DNA of 64,000 nucleotides from Draconibacterium aestuarii (GCA_026671195.1 JAPOHD010000027.1:496001-560000); one strand, 5' to 3'; shown: positions 26,790 through 35,721, numbered from the stretch's first letter. Translations and numbers: made by a program. Notes: generated by a model not told the origin, from the sequence alone.

Positions 26790-27194
26790 ATGATCGAATT
26801 AGACAAAGCAGACACCGGATTTGGATACATGGTTCAGGCGTATAAAATAGGCGGACCGTATATGCACTGGATTTCAATTTTTGGTATGGTGGCACTTGCA
26901 GTTGCCGCGTGGAAGATTTTTGAGATCGTAGCTAAAAAACAGTTTAGTCTTAAACTGCTGGGATTGATAAAAATGTCAGCATTTCTGGCATTGGCTGCGG
27001 GCCTTTTGTCGCAGGTTGTTGGTATTGTAATGGCCCTGGAGGCTATAAAAGAAGCTGCCGACGTATCGCCGCAAATTGTAATGACCGGCGCAATAGTAAG
27101 TTTTTATGCACCCATTTGGGGTTTGATTGTATTCATTTTTGCCATTTTGCTTTATTACGTTCTTAACGAAATTATAAAAGCAAAAGTGAGGTAA
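26790..27194 (+). CDS. Small MotA/TolQ/ExbB-like membrane protein
   Basis: 134 residues with three or four membrane spans (about 20-42, 52-75, 92-122). ALAAGLLSQVVGIVMALEAI and the following IVMTGAIVSFYAPIWGLIVF resemble the two conserved transmembrane segments of MotA/TolQ/ExbB proton-channel subunits, but the long cytoplasmic region of full-length members is missing. No ExbD/TolR partner is adjacent. It is divergent from the lytS-lytTR pair, an arrangement that suggests co-regulation. Function unknown; family assignment moderate. Confidence 0.65.
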   Translation: MIELDKADTGFGYMVQAYKIGGPYMHWISIFGMVALAVAAWKIFEIVAKKQFSLKLLGLIKMSAFLALAAGLLSQVVGIVMALEAIKEAADVSPQIVMTGAIVSFYAPIWGLIVFIFAILLYYVLNEIIKAKVR

Positions 27195-27225
27195 ACAATT
27201 AAATGAATGACTGAAAACAGAATGG

Positions 27226-27258
27226 AGGTCGGTTCTTCGTTAGGGCCGGCCTATTTTA
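27226..27258 (+). terminator. Weak hairpin between convergent genes
   Basis: AGGTCGG (27226-27232) pairs with CCGGCCT (27246-27252) through one G-T pair, followed by ATTTTATC. It could end the MotA-like transcript; its right side overlaps the stop codon of the convergent gene. Confidence 0.45.
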
Positions 27259-27937
27259 TCTTATGTGAAACTTTTCCTATAATTTTATTCAGCACCGGTA
27301 CCTTATTTAATTTGTCAAACAAGCTTCCTTTTCCATAGTGCAGCAGTATATTCCTAAAATATACGAACAGTCCCAAACTGTGCGATGCGAATAGTACGGG
27401 GTCTAAACGAGCAATGGAATAGGTAAAAATCATTAAAGAACCAACCGTACTAATGATCCAGAAACCAAGCGGGAATAACGATTCTTTTTCTTTTTCGGAA
27501 TGGAACCACTGATAAAAAAAGCGCGAAATAAATATCATCTGTGCTATGGTGCCCCATACCATCCAAAACAACGACACATCTTCGTTTCTTAGAATTGAGT
27601 GAATATTGCCTGAATACATTAGCCAAACCCAATAGGCCAGAGGAATTAAAATGAACAGCGCTCTGGACAACAGGTACATTTTATTCCATACCTGTTTTAG
27701 CTGCAGGTTTCGAATGTAGATGCCGTATACCAACGATTGCCCGATAACAATGGCAAAATCGTTTCTGAGAATTCCATAGGTAAGCATTAAGATTGAGGCA
27801 ACCAGGCTTATTTGCCAGTAAACTATGGGCGAAATTACTTCGCCTTCCTGCTCCGATTTAAACCACTGGGCAATGGTACGTACAAAAAATAATCCTTGCG
27901 CCAGAAAACCCAATCCTATGATAAAAATAGCATTCAT
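27251..27937 (-). CDS. Tandem LAB-N (lipid A synthase N-terminal type) membrane protein
   Basis: 228 residues and about six membrane spans. Two similar halves are visible: GLGFLAQGLFFVRTIAQWFKSE...VYWQISLVASILMLTYGILR (about 8-60) and GTIAQMIFISRFFYQWFHSE...GFWIISTVGSLMIFTYSIARLDP (about 129-185). Each has the LAB-N signature FxxRxxxQWxxSE. This domain occurs at the N-terminus of some lipid-A-disaccharide synthases and alone in proteins of unknown role at the envelope. The protein is therefore an internal duplication of LAB-N. It lies downstream of rnc with 60 nt between and has its own -7 element at 27957-27964 (TATATTTG). Confidence 0.8.
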   Translation of the reverse strand: MNAIFIIGLGFLAQGLFFVRTIAQWFKSEQEGEVISPIVYWQISLVASILMLTYGILRNDFAIVIGQSLVYGIYIRNLQLKQVWNKMYLLSRALFILIPLAYWVWLMYSGNIHSILRNEDVSLFWMVWGTIAQMIFISRFFYQWFHSEKEKESLFPLGFWIISTVGSLMIFTYSIARLDPVLFASHSLGLFVYFRNILLHYGKGSLFDKLNKVPVLNKIIGKVSHKIK

Positions 27938-27997
27938 CCAATTTTTTTTGTGGGTGCAAATATAGAAAAGAAAGTGATTAGAGAAGCAACCTGGTTG

Positions 27998-28729
27998 TTA
28001 CAACTCATCTAATTTGCCAAGTGTTGCTTTGGCTGCATTTTGGTGTGCCTCTTTTTTTGATGATCCGGAGCCTTTCCCGATTTCCTGATTATCGATTTTT
28101 ACAACCGCTCTGAACTTGGGTTGTTTTAATTTTTCACTCGAATCTTCGGTGGTTTCAAATTCAATCTCTCGTTTGTGCTTCTGGCTCCACTCAATTAACT
28201 GGCTCTTAAAATTAGTGTCTTCCTGTTCAATTTCGTGAAGATCAACAAACTGAGAAAGAATTTTTTTGGTAACAAAAAATTTAGCGGTTTGATAATCGCG
28301 GTCAAGATAAATGGCACCGATTAAAGCTTCCAGTGCATCGCCATAAATGTGGCTTTTATCGATGTTTTTTGTGGTGTTCGAGTCGATAAAAACATTCAAC
28401 CCCATGTCGAAAGTTAATTGGGTTAAAAACGAGCGGTTCACCAATTTTGATCGTGTTTTGGTTAGAAACCCTTCATCTTCCTGCGGAAAACGGTTGTACA
28501 GAAAATCGGCTATTATTGCTCCCAATATGGCATCGCCAAGGTATTCCAGTCGTTCGTTGTTTACATAGTTGCCTTGCGAATCGACCGTTGAAGCTGACTT
28601 ATGAACGAAAGCTAAATCGTACAGCCTTAAATTTTGAGGGTAGAATCCAAGAAGTTCTTTTAAAAACAAGTAAAACTCTTTTCGGTCAGACGAAAAGAGT
28701 TTTACTCGTTGTACTATTTTTCTTACCAC
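27998..28729 (-). CDS. rnc: Ribonuclease III
   Basis: 243 residues. The catalytic domain has the signature NERLEYLGDAIL (58-69; E62, D66) and the second acidic cluster in GDALEALIGAIYLDRD. The C-terminal dsRNA-binding domain (about 172-240) ends KGSGSSKKEAHQNAAKATLGKL. It cleaves double-stranded RNA in rRNA processing and mRNA turnover. It starts 6 nt after the fabF stop, which fits the conserved Bacteroidota order acpP-fabF-rnc. Confidence 0.96.
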   Translation of the reverse strand: MVRKIVQRVKLFSSDRKEFYLFLKELLGFYPQNLRLYDLAFVHKSASTVDSQGNYVNNERLEYLGDAILGAIIADFLYNRFPQEDEGFLTKTRSKLVNRSFLTQLTFDMGLNVFIDSNTTKNIDKSHIYGDALEALIGAIYLDRDYQTAKFFVTKKILSQFVDLHEIEQEDTNFKSQLIEWSQKHKREIEFETTEDSSEKLKQPKFRAVVKIDNQEIGKGSGSSKKEAHQNAAKATLGKLDEL

Positions 28730-28735
28730 AGTATA

Positions 28736-29977
28736 CTACAGTTTTTTGAAAACTACTGTTGCATTGTGTCCACCGAAACCAAATGTGTTACTAAGTGCCA
28801 CATTAATTTCCCTTTCTTTTGCAACGTTGAATGTGAAATCCAATTTGTCGTCAATTTCAGGATCGTCGGTAAAGTGGTTAATAGTAGGAGGAACAGTATT
28901 GTTTTGCATCGCTAAAACACTGGCAAGTCCTTCAATCGCACCGGCAGCACCAAGTAAGTGCCCTGTCATCGATTTGGTTGAGCTAATGCTTAATTTATAA
29001 GCATGATTGCCAAATGTGCTAAGAATTGCTTTTGGTTCGGCAATGTCACCAAGTGGGGTAGAAGTACCATGAACATTGATGTAATCAATATCTTCAGGTT
29101 TTAACCCGGCATCTTCAATTGCCCATTTCATAACCAATTTAGCACCTTTCCCGTCAGGGTCCGGAGCAGTCATGTGAAAGGCATCAGCCGACATTCCGCC
29201 ACCAACTACTTCAGCATAAATTTTAGCACCTCTTTTAACAGCGCTTTCGTATTCTTCGAAAACAAAAGCAGCCGAACCTTCACCCATAACAAAACCATCG
29301 CGGTCTTTGTCGAACGGACGAGAGGCGGTAGAAGGATCATCATTACGGGTCGATAGTGCTCTCATCGAGTTAAATCCGGCAACACCTGCTTCGTTAACTC
29401 CGGCTTCGGAACCACCTGTAATCATGATGTCAGCTTTTCCCATGCGAATCATGTTCATAGCGTCAATCATAGCGTGCGATGCTGATGCACAGGCACTAAC
29501 AGTTGTATAGTTAGGTCCTCTGAAACCGTATTTAATAGAAACTAATCCACCCGCAATGTTTGCAATCATTTTAGGGATAAAAAACGGAGAAAATCGTGGT
29601 CTTTCATCTTTGTAAGCCCTTGCTTCTTCGTAAAAAGTTTGCAGGCCTCCAATTCCGGCTCCCCAGATAACACCGACCCTGTCGCCATCAATTTTCTCCA
29701 AATCGATACCACTGTCCTTAATGGCTTGATCTGTACTCGCAAAAGCATATTGTGTATACAAATCGTATTTGCGAATCTCTTTTCGCTCCATGTATTGAAT
29801 CGCATCGAAATCCTTTACCTCGCATGCAAACTTTGTGGTGTGCAACGTGGTATCGAAGTGAGTGATAGGACCTGCCCCACTTACTCCGTTTTTCAGGTTT
29901 TTCCAATACTCCTCAACAGAGTTTCCAAGAGGGTTAATGGTTCCTGCTCCGGTTATTACTACCCGTCTCAATTCCAT
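28736..29977 (-). CDS. fabF: Beta-ketoacyl-ACP synthase II
   Basis: 413 residues. The Cys-His-His triad is C163 (TTVSACASASH), H304 (NVHGTSTPLGD) and H341 (SMTGHLLGAAG). The N-terminal VVITGAGTINPLGN and C-terminal NTFGFGGHNATVVF are typical of KAS II. It elongates fatty acyl chains by condensation with malonyl-ACP. It is encoded directly after acpP (22-nt gap) and before rnc. Confidence 0.97.
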   Translation of the reverse strand: MELRRVVITGAGTINPLGNSVEEYWKNLKNGVSGAGPITHFDTTLHTTKFACEVKDFDAIQYMERKEIRKYDLYTQYAFASTDQAIKDSGIDLEKIDGDRVGVIWGAGIGGLQTFYEEARAYKDERPRFSPFFIPKMIANIAGGLVSIKYGFRGPNYTTVSACASASHAMIDAMNMIRMGKADIMITGGSEAGVNEAGVAGFNSMRALSTRNDDPSTASRPFDKDRDGFVMGEGSAAFVFEEYESAVKRGAKIYAEVVGGGMSADAFHMTAPDPDGKGAKLVMKWAIEDAGLKPEDIDYINVHGTSTPLGDIAEPKAILSTFGNHAYKLSISSTKSMTGHLLGAAGAIEGLASVLAMQNNTVPPTINHFTDDPEIDDKLDFTFNVAKEREINVALSNTFGFGGHNATVVFKKL

Positions 29978-29999
29978 AAATGAATATTATGAATATAAA

Positions 30000-30236
30000 T
30001 TACTTAACTGCTGCTTCGATGTGGGCAACTGCCTCACCAACAGTAGAGATTTTTTCTGCTTCGTCGTCTGGAATAGCTAGATCAAATTCTTTCTCGAATT
30101 CCATGATTAATTCAACTGTGTCAAGAGAATCAGCACCAAGATCATTTGTGAAAGATGCTTCAGTAGTTACTTCACTTTCATCAACACCTAATTTATCAAC
30201 GATTATTGCTTTTACTTTTGCTGCAACGTCAGACAT
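30000..30236 (-). CDS. acpP: Acyl carrier protein
   Basis: 78 residues, highly acidic. The phosphopantetheine attachment serine is S37 in [17 protein letters not shown]. It carries growing acyl chains for the FabF enzyme encoded next. First gene of the acpP-fabF-rnc operon. Confidence 0.97.
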   Translation of the reverse strand: MSDVAAKVKAIIVDKLGVDESEVTTEASFTNDLGADSLDTVELIMEFEKEFDLAIPDDEAEKISTVGEAVAHIEAAVK

Positions 30237-30284
30237 AATTCTTAATTTTAATTAATACTAATTTTTGTTTTAAATAATTCGCTG

Positions 30285-30292
30285 CAAAGTAA
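30285..30292 (-). promoter_or_regulatory. -7 promoter element for acpP-fabF-rnc
   Basis: The minus strand reads TTACTTTG, one base from TAnnTTTG. A TTG lies 21 nt upstream (30314-30316), close to the -33 spacing of Bacteroidota promoters. The leader would be about 45 nt. Confidence 0.5.
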
Positions 30293-30370
30293 TACATTTA
30301 CGATCTAAATCTCCAAGAAAAAATTTAAAAAAGATGTTAACATCGCGACTTATGAGAGATATAACCTTCT

Positions 30371-30403
30371 AAATTAGAACGAATTATTCAAATGTTCTAA
30401 TTT
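30371..30403. repeat. Perfect 10-bp inverted repeat before purN
   Basis: AAATTAGAAC (30371-30380) and GTTCTAATTT (30394-30403) are exact complements with a 13-nt loop, 16 nt upstream of the purN ATG. It may be an operator or an mRNA hairpin near the ribosome site; TTTTT at 30400-30405 also allows a terminator. Confidence 0.55.
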
Positions 30404-30419
30404 TTAAAGAAATGTTAAA

Positions 30420-30992
30420 ATGAGTAAAAAGAGGATAGCAATTTTTGCCTCGGGATCGGGGTCTAACGCGCAGAATATATTTGAGTACTTTTCTGATAGT
30501 GAAAAGGTTATTGTGGATTCGCTATGGGCAAATAAAGCGGAAGCATATGCATTAAAACGGGCTGAAAAATATGGTATTGAATCCTTCGTATTTAGCCGTG
30601 AACAATTTTACCAAACCAACGAAATTGTTGAAACATTAAGAAATCGTAAAGTGGATTTAATCGTTTTAGCGGGTTTCTTATGGTTAATTCCTGATAATCT
30701 TGTGGAAAACTTCACAATCATTAATATACATCCGGCATTATTGCCAAAGTATGGGGGAAAAGGAATGTATGGAATGAACGTACACAAGGCGGTGATAGCT
30801 AATAAAGAAGTTGAATCAGGGATATCTATTCATTTTGTAAACGAAAGGTACGATGATGGTAAATTAATCTTTCAGGCAAAATGCGCCGTTTCGGAAAACG
30901 ACACGCCTGAAAAGGTGGCAGAAAAGGTTCACGAACTGGAATACGAACATTTTCCAAGAGTAATTGAAACGGTTCTGTTTCCTGCTAAATAA
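30420..30992 (+). CDS. purN: Phosphoribosylglycinamide formyltransferase
   Basis: 190 residues. FASGSGSNAQNI near the N-terminus is the phosphate-binding loop. NIHPALLPKYGGKGMYG contains the catalytic Asn102 and His104, and RYDDG near residue 145 supplies the catalytic Asp. It transfers a formyl group from 10-formyl-THF to GAR in purine synthesis. It is divergent from acpP and appears to be transcribed alone. Confidence 0.95.
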   Translation: MSKKRIAIFASGSGSNAQNIFEYFSDSEKVIVDSLWANKAEAYALKRAEKYGIESFVFSREQFYQTNEIVETLRNRKVDLIVLAGFLWLIPDNLVENFTIINIHPALLPKYGGKGMYGMNVHKAVIANKEVESGISIHFVNERYDDGKLIFQAKCAVSENDTPEKVAEKVHELEYEHFPRVIETVLFPAK

Positions 30993-31098
30993 CTGCTTAG
31001 TGTGTTTTGATTGCCGGCCTTGAGGTTAATAAATTCTACAATTTAACATATCCTGTTAAATAATGTTAAGCGTATGTTAAGTGGCTGATCATTAAAAT

Positions 31099-31106
31099 TA
31101 TCTTTG
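31099..31106 (+). promoter_or_regulatory. -7 promoter element for the kinase/regulator operon
   Basis: TATCTTTG matches TAnnTTTG exactly and ends 4 nt before the annotated ATG at 31111. Transcription would begin at or just after that ATG, so the message may be leaderless, or translation starts at ATG 31123. Confidence 0.6.
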
Positions 31107-31110
31107 TTTC

Positions 31111-32649
31111 ATGAGTCGAAAAATGCTTATATCATTAATTGTTATGATGGCAGCTGTGCTGTCGGGGTTAATATTGGTGCAGACCACCATGATAAAGTCT
31201 GCATCCGATATTAGGGAAGAACAATTTAATCAGCTGGTGATAAATGCGTTAAGTCTAGTATCAGCCCGATTGGAACTTGATGAACAACGATTAGCACGCG
31301 AAAGTGCAAGACAGGGAGAATTGCCGGGACTCAGTAGTGAGAAGGATGAATTTGGGAATGTATTTCCCCGGAATAAGAGCCGGAAAGGATTATTGAATTT
31401 CCAATTAAGTTATACCGAGAGGAGTATTTATGGCACCATTAAAAAGGATATTGAAAGCCAGGTTTTTGATTCGGCACAGGTGCAGTCCATGGGTATTCAA
31501 AAATTTATGGAGTACAGCATGGAGCAGCAACGCCGGATGGAAGAGTGGTTGCGCGACGATAAATGGCGAAGTTATAAGATACTTTTGGAAGACAGGCCCA
31601 TTAAAGAACGGATTGATTCGGCAAGGCTGAATTTCTTTTTAGCCAATGCAATGGCAGAAACAGATATCGATCTTGAATATAAATTTGCAATAAAAAATTC
31701 TTCGCTGGCAAACGAAACCATAATTCTGGGAGACGAGGAATACACTCCCGGTAAACGAGAAGAATTTTCAAGATTGCTTTTTCCTAACGATTACAACGGA
31801 TCGAAACCTAATTATCTGAATATTTATTTTCCCCACAGAAGGGCTTATCTGATAAAACAAACCGGTTTAACCATTATACCAACAATAATTTTAACCGGTT
31901 TATTGATTGGTATTTTTGCATATGCTCTGTTGGTAATATTTCGCCAGAAAAAGTTGTCGAATATTAAAAACGACTTTATTAATAATATGACGCATGAGTT
32001 AAAAACTCCAATTTCAACGATTTCGCTGGCCAGTCAAATGTTACAGGATGGTAGTATTGCTAATACTCCTGCAACCATTGCACATGTGTCAAAAGTGATT
32101 AGTCAGGAAAGCAAGCGGCTGAGTTTTCAGGTTGAAAAGGTACTTCAAATGGCGGTGTTTAACGAAGGTCGTCTTAAATTAAAGCTTCGTGAATTCGATA
32201 TTAACAGAATGGTCAGGACCGTAACGACCAATTTCGAGTTGCGTGTTAATAATAAAAACGGATCGTTAAAAACCGAAATATTGGCAGAAAATGCAATTGT
32301 TAAGGGCGATGAGGTGCATATTACAAATGTTATTTTTAACTTGCTTGATAATGCAATGAAGTATAGTAATGATACTCCTGAAATAAAAGTTACAACAGAG
32401 AATAGAAAGAATCAAATTGTGATTTCGGTTCAGGATAACGGAATTGGGATATCAAAAGAGCATCATGCCCAGATTTTTGACCGGTTTTACCGCGTTCCAA
32501 CAGGAAACGTTCACGATGTTAAAGGTTTTGGTCTCGGTTTGAGTTATGTGAAAAAAATAGTTGATCTGCACAGCGGTACAATAAAAGTAGAAAGCGCAGT
32601 AAATAAAGGAACAAAATTTAAAATATATTTCCCACAAATAAATAATTGA
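31111..32649 (+). CDS. Membrane sensor histidine kinase
   Basis: 512 residues. Membrane spans at about 6-24 and 252-276 bracket a periplasmic sensor region of about 225 residues with no recognised domain. The HisKA box NNMTHELKTPISTI carries the phosphorylated H295, and the ATPase part shows NLLDNAMKYS, DNGIGI and GFGLGLSYVKKIV. The OmpR-type regulator starts 1 nt after its stop, so the two form a pair. The stimulus is unknown. The start may be residue 5 (ATG 31123) because the -7 element is so close. Confidence 0.93.
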   Translation: MSRKMLISLIVMMAAVLSGLILVQTTMIKSASDIREEQFNQLVINALSLVSARLELDEQRLARESARQGELPGLSSEKDEFGNVFPRNKSRKGLLNFQLSYTERSIYGTIKKDIESQVFDSAQVQSMGIQKFMEYSMEQQRRMEEWLRDDKWRSYKILLEDRPIKERIDSARLNFFLANAMAETDIDLEYKFAIKNSSLANETIILGDEEYTPGKREEFSRLLFPNDYNGSKPNYLNIYFPHRRAYLIKQTGLTIIPTIILTGLLIGIFAYALLVIFRQKKLSNIKNDFINNMTHELKTPISTISLASQMLQDGSIANTPATIAHVSKVISQESKRLSFQVEKVLQMAVFNEGRLKLKLREFDINRMVRTVTTNFELRVNNKNGSLKTEILAENAIVKGDEVHITNVIFNLLDNAMKYSNDTPEIKVTTENRKNQIVISVQDNGIGISKEHHAQIFDRFYRVPTGNVHDVKGFGLGLSYVKKIVDLHSGTIKVESAVNKGTKFKIYFPQINN

Positions 32650-32650
32650 T

Positions 32651-33340
32651 ATGGAACAAAAAACGAAATTATTATTGGCAGAGGATGATGAGAATTTAGG
32701 CTTGTTATTAAAAGAATATTTGGTAGCTAAAGGTTTTGATGCAGATTTGTATCCCGACGGCGAAGCTGCCTACAAAGGTTTTATGAAAGAGCATTACGAC
32801 ATTTGTATTTTAGATGTAATGATGCCCAAAAAGGACGGTTTTACGCTTGCAAAAGACATTAAAATTGTAAATTCCGAAATTCCGGTTCTGTTTTTAACCG
32901 CTAAAAATATGAAAGAGGATGTACTGGAAGGTTTCAAACTTGGAGCTGACGATTACATTACCAAGCCTTTTAGCATGGAAGAACTGATTATGCGAATTGA
33001 GGCCATTTTACGTCGTACTTCGCAAGAAGGTCAGGCAAGTACACAGCAGGTATTTACCTTGGGCAAGTTTACCTTCGATACGCGGAAACAAACACTTAGT
33101 GAGGGTGATGAGTCGGTAAAACTTACCACCAAAGAGTCGGATCTTTTAAAGCTGCTTTGCCAAAATGCAAATAAAGTGCTGGAGCGTAATTACGCATTAA
33201 AATCGATTTGGATTGACGATAATTATTTTAATGCACGCAGTATGGATGTTTATATTACCAAGTTGCGTAAACATTTAAAAGAAGAACCCAGCGTTGAAAT
33301 TATAAACGTTCACGGGAAAGGTTATAAATTAATTGTTTGA
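32651..33340 (+). CDS. OmpR/PhoB-family response regulator
   Basis: 229 residues. The receiver domain has acidic residues at 11-13, phosphoacceptor D55 (ICILDVMMPKKDG) and Lys in DYITKPF. A C-terminal winged helix (about 130-229) ends in the conserved VHGKGYKLIV. It should be phosphorylated by the kinase encoded immediately upstream and act as a DNA-binding regulator. Targets are unknown. Confidence 0.95.
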   Translation: MEQKTKLLLAEDDENLGLLLKEYLVAKGFDADLYPDGEAAYKGFMKEHYDICILDVMMPKKDGFTLAKDIKIVNSEIPVLFLTAKNMKEDVLEGFKLGADDYITKPFSMEELIMRIEAILRRTSQEGQASTQQVFTLGKFTFDTRKQTLSEGDESVKLTTKESDLLKLLCQNANKVLERNYALKSIWIDDNYFNARSMDVYITKLRKHLKEEPSVEIINVHGKGYKLIV

Positions 33341-33406
33341 GAGAATTTGTAATTTCCACAAAAGTGGAGATTTTAGGTGATTATATTTCCTTGTATGAGG
33401 GGAAAC

Positions 33407-33443
33407 AAAAATGCCCGGATTTTTAAAATCCGGGCATTTTTTA
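33407..33443. terminator. Bidirectional terminator between regulator and lepA
   Basis: ATGCCCGGAT (33411-33420) pairs with ATCCGGGCAT (33428-33437), extended by TTT/AAA and flanked by A-runs on the left and T-runs on the right. It can stop transcripts from both the plus-strand regulator and the minus-strand lepA. Confidence 0.9.
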
Positions 33444-33459
33444 TAGCGTAATATTTCTG

Positions 33460-35247
33460 CTAATCTAACTTTAAAACGGCCAAAAAGGCTTTTTGAGGTA
33501 CCTCAACATTTCCAACCTGTTTCATGCGTTTTTTACCCTTTTTCTGTTTTTCTAATAATTTGCGTTTTCGGGTAATATCTCCACCGTAACATTTTGCAGT
33601 CACATCTTTTCGAACCGCTTTAACGGTTTCACGGGCAATAATTTTAGCTCCAATTGCAGCCTGAATTGCAATGTCAAATTGCTGCCTTGGAATTAATTCT
33701 TTTAGTTTTTCGCACATGCGGCGACCAAACGAAGTAGCATTGTCAAAGTGAATCAGCGTGGAAAGAGCATCCACCATTTCTCCGTTCAACAGAATATCCA
33801 AACGAACTAGTTTTGCCGGTTTGTATCCATTCATATGGTAATCGAACGAGGCATATCCTTTTGATATACTTTTTAGTTTGTCGTAAAAATCGAATACAAT
33901 TTCGCCAAGCGGAATATTAAATACTAACTCAGCCCGCTCAGCAGTCAGGTAATTCTGACTTATCAGTTCGCCTCGTTTGTCAAGGCACAAGTTCATTACC
34001 GGGCCAATAAACTCTGAAGCCGTAATAATGTTGGCCCGTATATAAGGTTCATCAATTTCCTGAATAGTAGTTGACGCTGGCATTCCCGATGGATTGTACA
34101 CGGTTATTGTTGAACCATCGGTTAAGTGTGCCTTGTACGATACGTTGGGTACTGTGGTAATCACATTCATGTCGAATTCGCGATCAAGTCTTTCCTGGAT
34201 AATTTCCATATGCAACATTCCAAGAAACCCGCATCGGAATCCAAATCCCAGAGCAGCCGAAGACTCCGGCTCAAAAGTAAGTGAGGCATCGTTTAACTGA
34301 AGCTTGTCCATTGCATAACGAAGCTCTTCGTAATCTTCAGCATCAATGGGGTAAACACCTGCAAAAACCATTGGCTTTACTTCTTCGAAACCGTCAATGG
34401 CTATTTCGCATGGGTTTTTTACATGTGTAATTGTATCACCCACCTTAACCTCTTTTGCCGTTTTTATTCCTGAAATAATGTAGCCAACGTCACCTGGTCC
34501 CAAAACATCCTTGGGTTCCAACCCAAGTTTTAAAACCCCAACTTCGTCAGCGTAATATTCCTTTTTTGTGGCAACAAATTTTACCAGATCTTTTTTCCTG
34601 ATTTGGCCGTTTGTAATTTTAAAATAGGCAATAATCCCACGAAACGAATTAAATACCGAATCGAAGATAAGTGCCTGCAGCGGCGCTTCAGGATCACCCT
34701 TGGGTGCGGGTATTTTATGAATGATTTGTTCAAGAATTTTTTCAACGCCTTCGCCTGTTTTTCCACTTGCATGAATAATATCTTCGTGGTCGCAACCAAT
34801 TAAATCTATTATTTGTTCTTCAACAGCTTCCGGCATTGCATTCGGGAGGTCCATCTTATTAAGTACCGGAATAATTTCAAGGTCGTGCTCAATGGCCAGG
34901 TATAAATTTGAGATAGTTTGTGCCTGAATTCCCTGGGTAGCATCTATAATTAAGAGTGCGCCTTCACATGCTGCAATCGATCGTGAAACTTCATACGAAA
35001 AGTCAACGTGTCCGGGTGTGTCAATCAGGTTGAGTTTAAATGCGTTACCTTCATGCAGATAATCCATTTGAATGGCATGACTTTTAATGGTAATCCCACG
35101 TTCCTGTTCCAAGTCCATGCTGTCCAGAACCTGGTCGTGCATATCTCGTTCGCCAACTGTTTTTGTAAATTCCAAAAGTCGGTCGGCTAACGTACTTTTA
35201 CCATGGTCGATGTGTGCAATTATGCAAAAATTCCGAATATTCTCCAT
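33460..35247 (-). CDS. lepA: Elongation factor 4 (LepA)
   Basis: 595 residues. GTPase motifs are [16 protein letters not shown] (G1), RGITI (G2), DTPGHVDF (G3) and NKMDLP (G4). The EF-G-like domains and the LepA-specific C-terminal domain, with [22 protein letters not shown], complete the protein. It acts on the ribosome in translation. The gene is full length and stands alone between terminators. Confidence 0.97.
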   Translation of the reverse strand: MENIRNFCIIAHIDHGKSTLADRLLEFTKTVGERDMHDQVLDSMDLEQERGITIKSHAIQMDYLHEGNAFKLNLIDTPGHVDFSYEVSRSIAACEGALLIIDATQGIQAQTISNLYLAIEHDLEIIPVLNKMDLPNAMPEAVEEQIIDLIGCDHEDIIHASGKTGEGVEKILEQIIHKIPAPKGDPEAPLQALIFDSVFNSFRGIIAYFKITNGQIRKKDLVKFVATKKEYYADEVGVLKLGLEPKDVLGPGDVGYIISGIKTAKEVKVGDTITHVKNPCEIAIDGFEEVKPMVFAGVYPIDAEDYEELRYAMDKLQLNDASLTFEPESSAALGFGFRCGFLGMLHMEIIQERLDREFDMNVITTVPNVSYKAHLTDGSTITVYNPSGMPASTTIQEIDEPYIRANIITASEFIGPVMNLCLDKRGELISQNYLTAERAELVFNIPLGEIVFDFYDKLKSISKGYASFDYHMNGYKPAKLVRLDILLNGEMVDALSTLIHFDNATSFGRRMCEKLKELIPRQQFDIAIQAAIGAKIIARETVKAVRKDVTAKCYGGDITRKRKLLEKQKKGKKRMKQVGNVEVPQKAFLAVLKLD

Positions 35248-35298
35248 TTACTACCTCTTAACAACTATTTTATAAAATGGTTTCTTCTTAATAATGCG

Positions 35299-35306
35299 CA
35301 AAGATA
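35299..35306 (-). promoter_or_regulatory. -7 promoter element for lepA
   Basis: The minus strand reads TATCTTTG, matching TAnnTTTG, about 52 nt before the lepA ATG. This is the likely housekeeping promoter, independent of the sigma-54-like boxes further upstream. Confidence 0.6.
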
Positions 35307-35447
35307 TTTATTTTTTGAAATTTAATGAGGTAAGTCTCTGTTTTGCAAATGTTTTTATTCCTTCTGCCGTATTATTTGATGTTTGTTTAAAAGAGTCTGA
35401 AAAAGAATGTGTTAGGCGTATTTAAAGTATTGGTAAAGTTTTTTCAG

Positions 35448-35554
35448 GAAAGAGGCGTGCCAAAAAATAAGTGACTGACTTCTTAAAAAGTGTTAAAACA
35501 GGGTCTTTTGAGAATTAATTTTAGCTGAAAATATTTTTTGGCACGGAGTTTGTA
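35448..35554. promoter_or_regulatory. Divergent sigma-54-like promoter pair in a 14-bp inverted repeat
   Basis: CGTGCCAAAAAATA (35456-35469) and TATTTTTTGGCACG (35532-35545) are exact inverted copies 62 nt apart. Each arm read outwards contains TGGCACG. To the right it is followed by GAGT-TTGTA (GG-N10-GT); to the left by CCTC-TTTCC (GG-N10-TC). The sigma-54 consensus is TGGCACG-N4-TTGCW, so each half misses one key base. A sigma-54 activator is encoded at 56216, so the organism probably has RpoN. Confidence 0.5.
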
Positions 35555-35559
35555 AATTG

Positions 35560-35658
35560 TTTAGTAGTCATGAAAACAATTAAACGTGGTAACAAAAAAA
35601 AGTAATCCACGTTACAGAAAACAGATTATAATACTTCACAGCAATTTGCTGTTTTTTC
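35560..35658 (+). ncRNA. Candidate short structured transcript or leader
   Basis: Just downstream of the rightward sigma-54-like site come a hairpin with arms AACGTGG (35583-35589) / CCACGTT (35607-35613) and an intrinsic terminator, ACAGCA-ATT-TGCTGT (35638-35652) followed by T-run to 35657. The resulting RNA would be about 90 nt. It includes an 11-codon frame at 35570-35605 (MKTIKRGNKKK). Whether the product is an sRNA or a leader peptide is unknown. Confidence 0.4.
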
Positions 35659-35682
35659 ATAAGTTTGGTTTAGTTAGGTTTA

Positions 35683-35718
35683 GTTTGAATCCCGGTTGCA
35701 GAGGCGCCGGGATTTTTC
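35683..35718 (+). terminator. Second intrinsic terminator before the aldo/keto reductase
   Basis: AATCCCGG and CCGGGATT form a stem around TTGCAGAGGCG, followed on the plus strand by TTTTTC. It points the same way as the candidate short transcript and acts as a backup terminator for it; its right end abuts the stop of the minus-strand aldo/keto reductase. Confidence 0.65.
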
Positions 35719-35721
35719 ATT

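Noticed and set aside
35448-35462. Left arm of the inverted repeat as the main lepA promoter
   Set aside because: The -12 box is TC rather than GC, and a good housekeeping -7 element for lepA exists at 35299-35306; kept only as part of a possible pair.
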